Made by a program: the position numbers and the translations under genes | Part shown: in pieces, positions 1-10,262 of the stretch | Numbering within the stretch: the stretch's first letter is position 1 | Layout: each line of letters opens with the position of its first letter | NCBI GenBank assembly: GCA_009840115.1 | Contig: VXOJ01000010.1 | Span: 1-64,000, forward strand | Source of the DNA: Gemmatimonadales bacterium | GTDB lineage: Bacteria > Gemmatimonadota > Gemmatimonadetes > Palauibacterales > Palauibacteraceae | Length of the DNA stretch: 64,000 nt | Reading direction: 5' to 3' | The notes under the pieces: generated by a model | Told to the model about the DNA's origin: nothing | The model's input: the letters and a program-made list of their open reading frames with translations, nothing else | The model's database searches: none

Positions 1-283
1 CCGCCGCGGCGTCCGCCTCCCCCGCCACGGCATGCGGATGCAGCGCCCGCCAGACGCGGCGGGCGATCCACGCCAGCCCGGCGAGGCCGGCCCACAGGAC
101 GAGGGCAAGCGCGAGCGGAACCAGCGACCCGCGGCCTTCGCGGGCGGAAACCGGGAGCAGGGAAAGGACGAGGACCAGCGCTCCACCCAGCATAATGGCC
201 GAAGCCGCCGCCGTCCCCGCCGCGCGCGCCCGGGCCGCCGCACAGGCGGCGGCCAGCCGTTCGAAGCCGAATCCGTCACTCAT
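1..283 (-). CDS. Hypothetical membrane protein, N-terminal part (runs off left edge)
   Basis: This reading frame begins with an ATG at 283-281 and is still open at the left window edge, so only about 94 N-terminal residues are visible. They show an Ala/Arg-rich cytoplasmic start, a hydrophobic segment around residues 30-46 (IMLGGALVLVLSLLPV), a short loop and a second hydrophobic segment around residues 57-73, followed by an Arg-rich stretch. That is the look of a two-helix membrane anchor. Its start codon overlaps the rsmI stop codon in an ATGA, so it is probably the next gene of the rsmI operon. I do not recognise a family from this fragment, and no function is assigned. Confidence 0.6.
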   Translation of the reverse strand, partial: MSDGFGFERLAAACAAARARAAGTAAASAIMLGGALVLVLSLLPVSAREGRGSLVPLALALVLWAGLAGLAWIARRVWRALHPHAVAGEADAAA

Positions 284-1125
284 TCCGAGGGCGCCTCTTG
301 AACCTGCAAGCTCACGCGATAGGCCTCGTTCCGGCTCAGACCGAACTCCGCGGCCAGGCGGTCGGCAATCTCGCGCCGCCGCAGGCCATCGCGCGACCAA
401 TGTCGCGCCTCCTCCATCAGGACCGCCAGATCGGGCGCTTCGTTGCCTGCCGCACCGCCCTCGAAGACGACCGTCACCTCGCCCCGGACCTCGCGCGCCG
501 CGAACGCGGACGCCAGCGCGCGCACGGACCCGGCCGTGGTTTCCTCGTGCAGTTTCGTCAGTTCGCGGCAGACCACGGCCGCCCGCTCGCCCAGGCCCGC
601 TTCCGTCAACTCATCGAGGAGCGCGACCAACCGCCCGGGCGCCTCGAACGCGACCGCGGTGTCCGTGCATGCGCGGAGGTCGTCGATCCAGGCGGAGCGT
701 TCGCCGCCCCGCCGGGGAACGAATCCGAGAAAGCGAAACCGCTCGGCCGGGAAGCCGGACACCGAGAGCGCGGCCAGCACCGCGGAGGGACCCGGGACGG
801 CAAGCACCTCGTGCCCTGCCTCGCGCGCGGCGGCCACCGCCCGGCAGCCCGGGTCGGAGACGGTCGGCGTACCCGCGTCGGACACGAGCGCCACGGAGCG
901 CCCCGCGCCGAGCGCGGCGAGCAACTCATCCACCCGCGCGCGCTCGTTGTGCTTGTGCAGCGACCGCAGGGGGACGTTCGCATCCAGCCGCCCGAGCAGC
1001 GTGCCCGTGCGCCGCGTGTCTTCCGCGTAGCACACATCGACCGAACGCAGAACCCCAACCGCGCGCTCCGGCATGTCCTCCAGATTGCCGATCGGCGTGC
1101 CGACCACGTACAGCGTTCCCGTCAC
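280..1125 (-). CDS. rsmI: 16S rRNA (cytidine(1402)-2'-O)-methyltransferase RsmI
   Basis: RsmI uses S-adenosylmethionine to 2'-O-methylate C1402 in the decoding centre of 16S rRNA. The 281-residue product has the family hallmarks in order: VVGTPIGNLEDM near the N terminus, YAEDTRRTGTLL, SDAGTPTVSDPG and VPGPSAVLAALSVSGFP, followed by a C-terminal region ending in a helix-turn-helix-like segment (SRDGLRRREIADRLAAEFGLSR is split across the last 50 residues). The length is normal for the family. The GTG start at 1125 was chosen because it directly precedes the TGTLYVVGTPIGN motif and has a GAGGA sequence six bases upstream. It lies downstream of trxA, separated by a GC-rich hairpin, and overlaps the next gene by 4 bases. 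Confidence 0.95.
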   Translation of the reverse strand: MTGTLYVVGTPIGNLEDMPERAVGVLRSVDVCYAEDTRRTGTLLGRLDANVPLRSLHKHNERARVDELLAALGAGRSVALVSDAGTPTVSDPGCRAVAAAREAGHEVLAVPGPSAVLAALSVSGFPAERFRFLGFVPRRGGERSAWIDDLRACTDTAVAFEAPGRLVALLDELTEAGLGERAAVVCRELTKLHEETTAGSVRALASAFAAREVRGEVTVVFEGGAAGNEAPDLAVLMEEARHWSRDGLRRREIADRLAAEFGLSRNEAYRVSLQVQEAPSE

Positions 1126-1163
1126 GACACGTCCTCGTCTTCCGTTCACCCGCCAGACGCGCC

Positions 1164-1198
1164 CGCGCCCCCCGGAGCCACCGGGGCCGGGGGGCGCG
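1164..1198 (-). terminator. GC-rich hairpin between trxA and rsmI
   Basis: A perfect 12-base inverted repeat (arms 1164-1175 and 1187-1198, 11-base loop) fills the short gap between trxA and rsmI. No U-tract follows on the minus strand, so it could be a Rho-independent-like pause, an RNA-stabilising 3' end for trxA mRNA, or a partial terminator. Only the structure is seen directly; the role is inferred. Confidence 0.5.
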
Positions 1199-1241
1199 GA
1201 GTCGGCGTGACCCGTGGCGGCACCGCTCCCAGGCAGGCCGT

Positions 1242-1580
1242 TCAGGCGTGTTCGAGGATCTTCTTCTCGAGAGAGTCTCTGGGGTGCGCCCCCACGAGGG
1301 TGTCCACGACCTCGCCATCCCTGAAGAAGAGGATGCTCGGGATCGAGCGCACGTTGAAGCGAAATGCGGTTTGCGGGTTCGCATCCACGTCGAGTTTCCC
1401 GACGGTGACGCGCCCCGAATACTCCTGCGCGAGTTCGTCGACGATCGGCCCGACGAGCCGGCACGGGCCACACCATTCCGCCCAGAAATCCACCATTGCC
1501 AGACCGTCCGCCCCCTCGATCTCGTCCGCGAAATTCGCATCCGTGATCTCGAGGGGTCCTCCATTCGCAGCATCAGCCAT
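1242..1580 (-). CDS. trxA: Thioredoxin
   Basis: Small cytoplasmic dithiol-disulfide oxidoreductase that reduces protein disulfides with electrons from thioredoxin reductase. The 112-residue product has the classical fold and active site WAEWCGPC, with the redox pair at Cys37 and Cys40. The conserved cis-proline region (VRSIPSILFFRDGE) and the C-terminal helix are also present. The ATG at 1580 is preceded by AGGAG at a normal distance. The length is typical of TrxA rather than of a secreted thioredoxin-like protein, and there is no signal peptide. It is divergent from the methylmalonyl-CoA epimerase gene and followed by a strong hairpin before rsmI. Confidence 0.96.
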   Translation of the reverse strand: MADAANGGPLEITDANFADEIEGADGLAMVDFWAEWCGPCRLVGPIVDELAQEYSGRVTVGKLDVDANPQTAFRFNVRSIPSILFFRDGEVVDTLVGAHPRDSLEKKILEHA

Positions 1581-1721
1581 TCGAATCTCCTGTTCCTGTA
1601 ACGCCCGGCGCGACCGGCCGGGACGAACGCTTCTCCTCACTGGCTCCGGCGCCGGGTCCGGCAATACGTTCCCGCGCGCGTGCGCAGGCGAAGTCCAACC
1701 ACGAGAGGGTCTCCGGCCGCA

Positions 1722-2156
1722 GTGAACCAAGGCAACCGTATTCCGGGCGCGCCCATAATCGACCACGTGGGAATCGCGGTCAACTCGCTGCCGGACGCCG
1801 TGCGGCAGTGGTCCGCCATCCTCGGCCGGCCGCCGTCCGGCGAGGAAACCGTTCCTTCGGAGGGCATTCGCGCCACCTTCTTCGGCGAGGGCTCCGGACG
1901 GATAGAGCTGCTCGCTCCCCTGACGCCCGAGTCGCCCATCGCCCGCTTCCTCGACCGGCGCGGTCCCGGCATTCACCACGTGTGCGTCTGCGTCGACGAT
2001 CTCGAGGATGCCCTCGCGGCGGCCGAAGCGGCCGGTGCGGAAGCCATCCCGCCCCGGATCCGCCGCGGCGCCGGCGGCGCCCGCATCGCGTTTCTGCATC
2101 CGCGCTCGGTGAAGGGCGTTCTCCTGGAGATGCGGGAGGATCCCGAGCGCGGGTGA
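1722..2156 (+). CDS. mce: Methylmalonyl-CoA epimerase
   Basis: Interconverts (S)- and (R)-methylmalonyl-CoA, linking propionyl-CoA carboxylation to methylmalonyl-CoA mutase in propionate, odd-chain fatty acid and branched amino acid catabolism. The roughly 144-residue protein is a vicinal-oxygen-chelate (glyoxalase-like) fold. Metal ligands can be placed at His15 (IIDHVGIAV), His86 (GIHHVCVCV) and Glu136 (KGVLLEM), with Glu62 in RIELLAP. I chose the GTG at 1722, which puts the first metal ligand at the usual distance. An in-frame GTG at 1680 would add 14 residues of low-complexity sequence. The stop overlaps the start of the glycosyltransferase gene in a GTGA. Confidence 0.9.
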   Translation: MNQGNRIPGAPIIDHVGIAVNSLPDAVRQWSAILGRPPSGEETVPSEGIRATFFGEGSGRIELLAPLTPESPIARFLDRRGPGIHHVCVCVDDLEDALAAAEAAGAEAIPPRIRRGAGGARIAFLHPRSVKGVLLEMREDPERG

Positions 2157-2959
2157 CACGGGAGCCGGAATCCCCCGCCGGATCGCCGCGGCGGCCGGCG
2201 CATCCCGGACCGGAGTTCTCCGTCATCGTGCCGACGCTCGACGAGGAAACGCGCCTCGATGAGACGCTCCGGCGCGCAAAGTCCGCTCTCGGCCCGGAAG
2301 CGGAAGTCGTCGTGGTCGACGGAGGAAGCCGGGATCGTACGGCGGGGATCGCGGCGGACCATGGCCGCGTCCTGTCGACGCGCCCGAATCGCGGCGCCCA
2401 GCTCGCCGCCGGGGCCCGGGCCGCGACCGGAGAGGTTCTCGTCTTCCTGCACGCGGACACGTGGCTTCCCGATGGCGCTGGGACGGCCATTCGCGCCGCC
2501 GTCCGCGCGGGCGCGGAGGCGGGCTGTTTCCGGTTCGCCCTCGACCCGGACGCGCGCGGCTGGCGCTATCGCCTGCTCGAATGGGGCGTGAACTGGCGGA
2601 CTCGCCGACTCCACACCGCCACGGGCGATCAGGCCCTCTTCGCGACGCGCGACGCCTACGAGGCCTGCGGCGGCTTCAGGGATCTTCCCCTCTTCGAGGA
2701 CGTGACCTTCGTCCGGGCCGTTCGGCGAGTCGCTCGTTTCCGCCTTCTTCCCCTCGCGGCGCGTACCTCGAGTCGGCGCTGGGAAACCGGTTTCCTTCGG
2801 ACGGTCGTCAGGCACTGGGCCCTGCGTGCGGCCTTCCTCGCGGGCGCCGATCCGCGGCGACTCCGGCGCTATCACGAACGGCCCGCCGGGATCACGGAGT
2901 CCGGAGCCCCTCCGTCCCGATGCGCTCCACGAACCAGCGGCTCCCATCCGAAACGATGA
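2153..2959 (+). CDS. Family 2 glycosyltransferase, TIGR04283-like
   Basis: GT-A fold glycosyltransferase of the small TIGR04283 type, whose substrates are not known. Seen in the 268-residue product: the nucleotide-binding start FSVIVPTLDEE, VVVVDGGSRDRT, the DxD-type motif FLHADTWLP, GDQALFATRDAYEACGGF and the acceptor-side LFEDVTF. These match the family order closely. The first roughly 20 residues are Pro/Arg-rich and probably disordered. The GTG start at 2153 overlaps the stop of the epimerase gene by 4 bases. The 3' end overlaps the convergent lipoprotein gene by 68 bases, so the last 22 or so residues share DNA with it; those residues look unlike the rest of the protein. Confidence 0.85.
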   Translation: MTREPESPAGSPRRPAHPGPEFSVIVPTLDEETRLDETLRRAKSALGPEAEVVVVDGGSRDRTAGIAADHGRVLSTRPNRGAQLAAGARAATGEVLVFLHADTWLPDGAGTAIRAAVRAGAEAGCFRFALDPDARGWRYRLLEWGVNWRTRRLHTATGDQALFATRDAYEACGGFRDLPLFEDVTFVRAVRRVARFRLLPLAARTSSRRWETGFLRTVVRHWALRAAFLAGADPRRLRRYHERPAGITESGAPPSRCAPRTSGSHPKR

Positions 2960-3361
2960 AGAACGGGACGCTCACGGCCCCGTTTCGCGTCCCCGTCAGG
3001 TCGACCATCCAGCGCGAGGCGCCGCCGGCCCCGGCGACCGGATTCGGGCGGAGTCGGTAGCCGCTCGGCGCGAGCAGGCCCGCAAGCACGAACATCCTCT
3101 GCTCCGTCTCGATCCGCCCCCAGCGAAGTTCCGCCGGGCCGTCGTCCGTTCCGAACAGCCGGGCCATGGCCGCGTAGTCGCGCTGTTTCGCGGCGTCCAG
3201 AAACCGCCCGATCGCCGCCTCCGCGGACTCCGCTCCGTACAGGTTCGTGCCGTATTCCGCCCCGGCGCCTCCGCGCGATGCACAGCCGGCAAGCGCAAAA
3301 CCCGCCGCGGCCATGATCATGACCGCGATGCGGCCCCCCGCGCCCGCTCGATCACTCGTCC

Positions 3362-3365
<4 letters not shown>
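2892..3365 (-). CDS. Putative lipoprotein, unknown function
   Basis: A 157-residue protein with an N-terminal hydrophobic segment and a lipobox ending LAGC at Cys28, so it should be exported, lipidated and membrane-anchored. The mature part contains AAIGRFLDAAKQRDYAAMARLFG, split by helices, which is reminiscent of NTF2-like/SnoaL-type ligand-binding folds, then a strand-rich C terminus. I do not recognise a named family. Its ATG overlaps the clpB stop in an ATGA, so it is translated from the clpB transcript and may have a role in envelope protein stress; that link is only by position. Its 3' end overlaps the convergent glycosyltransferase gene. Confidence 0.75.
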
Positions 3366-5982
<2,617 letters not shown>

Positions 5983-5986
<4 letters not shown>

Positions 5987-6066
5987 CGTCCGTTCTCTGC
6001 CTCGGAGTCCTTCCGTGGGTCTTCGCGTTGAGCCGCCGCCATCGGAGTGCGGCCTCCACGTTTCAT
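5983..6066 (-). CDS. Possible 27-residue ORF coupled to clpB
   Basis: An ATG at 6066-6064 opens a 27-codon frame, starting MKRGGRTPMAAAQ and ending in a charged, disordered tail, whose TGA overlaps the clpB ATG in an ATGA. The clpB start lacks a clear Shine-Dalgarno sequence, so translation of this small ORF could deliver ribosomes to clpB. Nothing else supports it as a protein gene; it may only be a leader ORF or chance. Confidence 0.3.
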
Positions 6067-6305
6067 GAGCAATCCCCGTGCCCTCCCGACCGCCGGGTTG
6101 GGGACCCCGGTGCGCCGGAACGGCGGGATGACCGCCGATCGGGCGGTGAACCGCCCCGTTCGGGACGCCGATCTGGTGTCACTTCGGCAGGAGCCGCCGT
6201 GTTGACCCCTGCCGGACCCGTTACTAGCGTTCCGTCGGTCGACCCCGCCCCATGAGGATTCGATCGTCTCCCGTGTCGGTCCCGGGACAATCTGGAGGGA
6301 TGCCC
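5987..6305. other. 319-base divergent intergenic region between clpB and the OPT transporter
   Basis: This is the only gap above 300 bases. It holds a small ORF coupled to clpB (5983-6066) and two adjacent short palindromes: GGCGG/CCGCC at 6122-6136, and a 7-base-arm repeat GGGCGGT-GA-ACCGCCC at 6141-6156. It also holds a sigma-70-like promoter facing right at 6202-6230 and the ribosome binding site GGAGGG at 6294-6299 for the OPT gene. I see no RNA gene. The palindromes may be operators or RNA hairpins in the clpB leader. Confidence 0.6.
6202..6230 (+). promoter_or_regulatory. Sigma-70-like promoter for the OPT-Mla operon
   Basis: TTGACC at 6202-6207 and TAGCGT at 6225-6230 are separated by 17 bases, about 75 bases upstream of the OPT start codon. 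The -35 box is a 5/6 match in very GC-rich surroundings. Based on sequence match only. Confidence 0.5.
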
Positions 6306-8366
6306 ATGTCGGACCCAGCAGCCGGCGCATCGGAATCGCGCGCGCACAAGCCGTACATTCCAGCGTCGCAATCGCTGCCCGAAATCACCGGCAAGGCGAT
6401 CGTCCTCGGCATCCTCCTCTCCGCCGTCCTCTCGGGGGCAAACGCCTATCTGGGCCTCAAGGTGGGCCTCACCGTGTCCGCGTCGATCCCGGCCGCCGTG
6501 ATCTCCATGGCGATCCTCAGGATGTTCCGCGAGCACAATATCCTCGAAAACAACATCGTCCAGACGGCCGCATCCGCGGGCGAGTCGCTGGCGGCCGGCG
6601 TGATCTTCACCCTGCCCGCCCTCATCCTCCTCCGCCACTGGGCCGGGTTCCCCTTCCTGCCCACGATGGGAATCGCGCTCTGCGGCGGGATTCTGGGCGT
6701 CCTCTTCACCATACCGCTGCGGCGAGCCCTCATCGTCGAGGCGGATCTGCGCTTCCCGGAGGGCGTGGCGACGGCGGAGGTACTGAAGGCCGGGGCCACC
6801 GGCGGCTCCGGCGCGAAGCTGATCGCGGTCGGGGGCCTCGCGGCCGCCCTGCTGAAGCTGTCGCAGACCGGACTCAAGGTCGCGGGCTCCTCGATAGAAC
6901 ATGGCTTCACTCTGGGCCGCTCCGTATTCGGGATCGGGAGCGACCTCTCCCCCGCCCTGCTCGGCGTCGGATACATCGTCGGACCCCGCGTCGGCAGCCT
7001 CGTGCTCGCGGGCGGCGCGATCTCCTGGCTCGCGGGGATCCCCATCTACATGGCGATCACCGATCCGCAGGTCGTGGCCGGCATCACGGGGGATGCGAGC
7101 GGGTACGACGCGGCCGCCGCGATCTGGAGCGCGCAGATTCGCTTCATGGGCGTAGGCGCCATGGTCGTGGGCGGGGTGTGGGCCCTCGTTTCGCTCCTGG
7201 GCCACGTTCGGGATGGCGTGCGCTCCTCCATCGCGGCGCTGCGCGCGGCGCGCGCGGCCGACGGCGGTCCGGAAATCCTCCGCACCGAGCGGGACATGCC
7301 GATCAACTTCGTCGGGGTCGGGACGGTGGCGCTCGCGGTGCCGATCCTCGCGGTGTTCGTGCTCGTCATCGACCGCGGCGCGCTGTCCATCACGCCCGGA
7401 CTGTACTGGCTCGTGCTCGCGCTGGGGACCGTCTTCGCCCTCCTGGCCGGGTTCCTCTTCGCCTCCGTCGCGGGCTACATGGCCGGTCTCGTGGGCTCCT
7501 CGAACAACCCGATCTCGGGCGTAACGATCGCGACGATCCTCACGATCTCCCTCATCCTCTATCTTCTGCTGGGACTGCAGGTCGACTTCACGGTCTCCGC
7601 GCCCCAGGCGCTCGCGGCGGCGGCGACCGCCATCCTCGTGGGGGCCGTCGTCGCCTGCGCCGCCGCGATCGCGGGGGACAACATGCAGGACCTGAAGGCG
7701 GGCCGGATCGTCGGCGCCACGCCGCGGCAGCAGCAGATCATGCAGCTCGTCGGCGTCACCGCGGCCGCGCTCGTCATCGCGCCGATCCTCGGCCTCCTGT
7801 TCGAGGCGTACGGGCTCGGCGGCGTCCTGCCGCGCGAGGGAATGGACCCGGACGAGATGCTGCAGGCGCCGCAGGCGACGCTCATGGCCTCCGTCGCCGA
7901 TGGCGTCTTTTCGCGCAATCTCCCGTGGGGGATGATCGGGATCGGGGCGCTCATCGCGGCGGGCGTGATCGCCCTGGACCAGGTCCTCAAGGCGCGCGGC
8001 TCCAGCCTGCGCGTGCCCGTCCTCGCCGTCGCGGTCGGGATCTACCTGCCCATCGAACTCGAAGTCCCGATCTTCGTCGGAGGGCTCGTGGCGTGGCTGG
8101 TGGGCCGGACCGTGCTGCGAGGCGGGGGCGGCGAAGGGGCCGTCCGGCAGGCGAACCACCGCGGGCTCCTCTTCTCCTCCGGACTCATCACCGGAGAGGC
8201 GCTCGTCGGGATTTTCCTCGCGATCCCGTTCGCCCTCTCGCAGAGCACGGATGTGCTGAGCCTCGTGCCGGAGAGCTTCGATCCGGCCGCGCGCTGGATC
8301 GGCGCCGCGGTCGTCGTCGGGTTCATTGTCTGGCTCTACCGCGCCTCGCTGCGGACGTCCGAATGA
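6306..8366 (+). CDS. OPT family oligopeptide transporter
   Basis: Polytopic inner-membrane transporter of the oligopeptide transporter (OPT) superfamily, the type that in bacteria is annotated as a putative peptide or metal-chelate importer; the substrate cannot be read from sequence. The 686-residue product starts with a cytoplasmic tail, then ITGKAIVLGILLSAVLSGAN and AYLGLKVGLTVSASIPAAV, typical of bacterial OPT proteins, followed by about 14-16 hydrophobic segments and a long middle loop around residues 315-345. I chose the ATG at 6306 because GGAGGG ends six bases before it; an ATG at 6252 would add 18 residues without a ribosome site. It heads an operon with a small lipoprotein and Mla-type ABC genes, joined by an ATGA overlap. 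Confidence 0.9.
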   Translation: MSDPAAGASESRAHKPYIPASQSLPEITGKAIVLGILLSAVLSGANAYLGLKVGLTVSASIPAAVISMAILRMFREHNILENNIVQTAASAGESLAAGVIFTLPALILLRHWAGFPFLPTMGIALCGGILGVLFTIPLRRALIVEADLRFPEGVATAEVLKAGATGGSGAKLIAVGGLAAALLKLSQTGLKVAGSSIEHGFTLGRSVFGIGSDLSPALLGVGYIVGPRVGSLVLAGGAISWLAGIPIYMAITDPQVVAGITGDASGYDAAAAIWSAQIRFMGVGAMVVGGVWALVSLLGHVRDGVRSSIAALRAARAADGGPEILRTERDMPINFVGVGTVALAVPILAVFVLVIDRGALSITPGLYWLVLALGTVFALLAGFLFASVAGYMAGLVGSSNNPISGVTIATILTISLILYLLLGLQVDFTVSAPQALAAAATAILVGAVVACAAAIAGDNMQDLKAGRIVGATPRQQQIMQLVGVTAAALVIAPILGLLFEAYGLGGVLPREGMDPDEMLQAPQATLMASVADGVFSRNLPWGMIGIGALIAAGVIALDQVLKARGSSLRVPVLAVAVGIYLPIELEVPIFVGGLVAWLVGRTVLRGGGGEGAVRQANHRGLLFSSGLITGEALVGIFLAIPFALSQSTDVLSLVPESFDPAARWIGAAVVVGFIVWLYRASLRTSE

Positions 8367-8737
8367 AGCACGCGCGCCGCGACGGAGCCATCGTGAAGCC
8401 GCTCCTGCTCGTCGCGGGCCTCGCGGTCGTCGGCTGCGGCGGGTCCGGCGGCAGCCTGGACGAGGACACGTACGTCCAGGTCATGGCCAGGCTCAGCTGG
8501 GCGCGGGCGAAGTACGCGGATACGGCGGAGGGCGACTCGGTGCGGGCCGCGGCGCTCGATGAGCATGGCGTGACCGGGCAGCAGCTCGAGGAATTCGTCG
8601 TCGGGCTCGGGGACGACCCCGGACGCATGCACCGGCTGTGGGAGGCGATTCGACTGGAGGTGGAGGTGCTCGACGGCGTTCCGCGGCCGGAATCCCGGGA
8701 GGAGACACCGGACGCGGAAAGGCACGAAAGCCGTTGA
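8363..8737 (+). CDS. Small lipoprotein in the OPT-Mla operon
   Basis: A 124-residue protein with a short basic N terminus, a hydrophobic stretch KPLLLVAGLAVVGC and a lipobox Cys near residue 25, so it is predicted to be lipid-anchored. The mature part is mostly helical and acidic (YVQVMARLSWARAKYADTAE, then EHGVTGQQLEEFV) and resembles no family I can name. An in-frame GTG at 8393 is an alternative start nearer the signal peptide. It overlaps the OPT gene (ATGA) upstream and the permease gene (TTGA) downstream. This tight coupling suggests it is made in step with the lipid transport complex and could be its periplasmic partner, which is inference from position. Confidence 0.75.
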   Translation: MKHARRDGAIVKPLLLVAGLAVVGCGGSGGSLDEDTYVQVMARLSWARAKYADTAEGDSVRAAALDEHGVTGQQLEEFVVGLGDDPGRMHRLWEAIRLEVEVLDGVPRPESREETPDAERHESR

Positions 8738-9519
8738 AGGCACCGAACCTCCTCGCCGCACCGGGCCGCTCCGCCCGGGTCGCGGCGCTCCACGCCGGCC
8801 GGGTGGGCATGCTCGGCCTCGCGACGCTCCGCGCGCTCGCCTATCCGCGCCGCTACGCGCTGGAGACGGTCCACCACGCGAAGTTCATCGGTCTCGACAG
8901 CCTACCGCTGGTCCTGCTGATGGGCGCCCTCTCGGGTGCGGTCATGGCCCAGCAGACGATGTACCAGCTCTCCCCGGGACTGCCGAGGGAGATCGTCGCG
9001 GGCGGCGTGGTGGGCGGCATGCTCACGGAACTCGGACCCGTGCTGACCGCGGTCGTCCTCGCGGGGCGCGTCGGAGCGGCCATCGGAGCTGAACTCGGCA
9101 CCATGAAGGTGACGAACCAGATCGACGCGCTTCTGACGATGGGCCGGGATCCCGTGGTGGAACTCGTGGTCCCGCGGGTCGTGGCGGGAACCATCATTCT
9201 GATCCCGCTCGTCATGCTCGCCAACGCGATGGGAGTCTTCAGCGGCTACGTGACATCGGTCGGCATCCTCGGGTTGAGCACGGCCGAGTACGTGGATGGG
9301 GCCAAGGGGTACTATCACCACGGCGCGCTGATCTTCTCGCTCGTGAAGGCGGTCGCGTACGGATTCGCGATCACCTTCATCTCGAGCCACGTGGGGCTGC
9401 GCGCGAGCGGCGGGGCGGCGGGCGTCGGCCGCACGGCGACGAGGGCGGTCGTCGCGATCATCGTCTCGATCATGGTCCTCGACACGGTGCTCGGGCCGGT
9501 GTACAAGACGCTCACATGA
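8734..9519 (+). CDS. mlaE: MlaE-family lipid ABC transporter permease
   Basis: Membrane subunit of an MCE-type ABC transporter moving phospholipids between the inner and outer membranes. The 261-residue product has the MlaE signature features: an N-terminal amphipathic region, then MGALSGAVMAQQTMYQL, a central GGMLTELGPVLTAVVLAGRVGAAIGAELGTM region (conserved EQ-type loop) and five to six hydrophobic segments. The TTG start at 8734 gives the usual family length and overlaps the lipoprotein stop by 4 bases; an ATG at 8638 would add 32 low-complexity residues inside the preceding gene. It is followed by the ATPase (ATGA) and the MCE protein (GTGA). No MlaB, MlaC or MlaA gene is adjacent. Confidence 0.92.
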   Translation: MKAPNLLAAPGRSARVAALHAGRVGMLGLATLRALAYPRRYALETVHHAKFIGLDSLPLVLLMGALSGAVMAQQTMYQLSPGLPREIVAGGVVGGMLTELGPVLTAVVLAGRVGAAIGAELGTMKVTNQIDALLTMGRDPVVELVVPRVVAGTIILIPLVMLANAMGVFSGYVTSVGILGLSTAEYVDGAKGYYHHGALIFSLVKAVAYGFAITFISSHVGLRASGGAAGVGRTATRAVVAIIVSIMVLDTVLGPVYKTLT

Positions 9520-10262
9520 TCAGGATCATCGGCGTGCACAAGTGGCTGGGGGGACGTCCGGTCCTGAGCGGCGTCGACCTCGACGTGCGGGAAGGCGAAA
9601 CCCTCGCCATCATGGGTCCGTCAGGGACGGGTAAGAGCGTCCTCCTCAAACACATCGTCGGCCTCTTCGATCCGGACGCCGGAGACATCCTCGTCGACGG
9701 GATCTCGGTACCTTCGGCCGACCGGGCCGAGATGGCCGCCGTTCGCACCAGGACCGCCTACGTGTTCCAGAATTCCGCCCTCTTCGATTCCATGACCGTA
9801 CGCGGGAACCTGCTGATGGGCCTCCCGCCCGGTTTCTGCCGCGGCCGAGCGCCCAAATGCGAGGAACTGGTCCGGACGGCGCTCGATCACGTGAACCTCG
9901 AGCCGGAAGTCCTGACGCTCCTGCCGGCCGAACTCTCCGGAGGCATGCAGCGGCGGGTCGCCATCGCGCGCGCCATCATCGGCAAGCGCCGCTACGTCCT
10001 GTACGACGAGCCCACGACGGGACTCGATCCCGTCAACGCGACCCGGATCAACCGCCTGATCGCCCGCGTGAGCGAGGAAGTCGATGCGACGAGCATCGTC
10101 GTGACCCACGACGTGGAGTCCGCCTTCTTCCTGGCCGACCGGATCGCCCTCCTCTCGGACGGGGTCGTCGCGGCGGAGGGTACGCCGCGGCAACTGCGCG
10201 AAACGGACAACCGGGCGGTGCGCGAGTTTCTCGACGCGGCGCCGGCACGGGGCCCCGCGTGA
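9516..10262 (+). CDS. mlaF: MlaF-family ABC transporter ATPase
   Basis: Cytoplasmic ATPase that powers the MlaE permease. In the 248-residue product: Walker A GPSGTGKS at 35-42, Q-loop VFQNSALFDSMTV, signature LSGGMQRRVAIARA, Walker B YVLYDEPTTGLDP and the switch His in VVTHDVESA. The LFDSMTVxxNL segment after the Q-loop is characteristic of the MlaF subgroup. Length is normal. The ATG overlaps the permease stop codon (ATGA), and the stop overlaps the GTG of the MCE protein gene, so the three subunits are translationally coupled, consistent with a stoichiometric complex. Confidence 0.95.
   Translation: MIRIIGVHKWLGGRPVLSGVDLDVREGETLAIMGPSGTGKSVLLKHIVGLFDPDAGDILVDGISVPSADRAEMAAVRTRTAYVFQNSALFDSMTVRGNLLMGLPPGFCRGRAPKCEELVRTALDHVNLEPEVLTLLPAELSGGMQRRVAIARAIIGKRRYVLYDEPTTGLDPVNATRINRLIARVSEEVDATSIVVTHDVESAFFLADRIALLSDGVVAAEGTPRQLRETDNRAVREFLDAAPARGPA

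Noticed and set aside
5987-6250. CIRCE, HAIR or sigma-32 site for clpB
   Set aside because: I looked for TTAGCACTC-type and CTTGAGT-type inverted repeats and found none.
6063-8159. 698-codon open frame antisense to the OPT gene
   Set aside because: Low-complexity Asp/Arg/Gly/His-rich translation without domains; a by-product of high GC and codon bias opposite a clear membrane protein gene.
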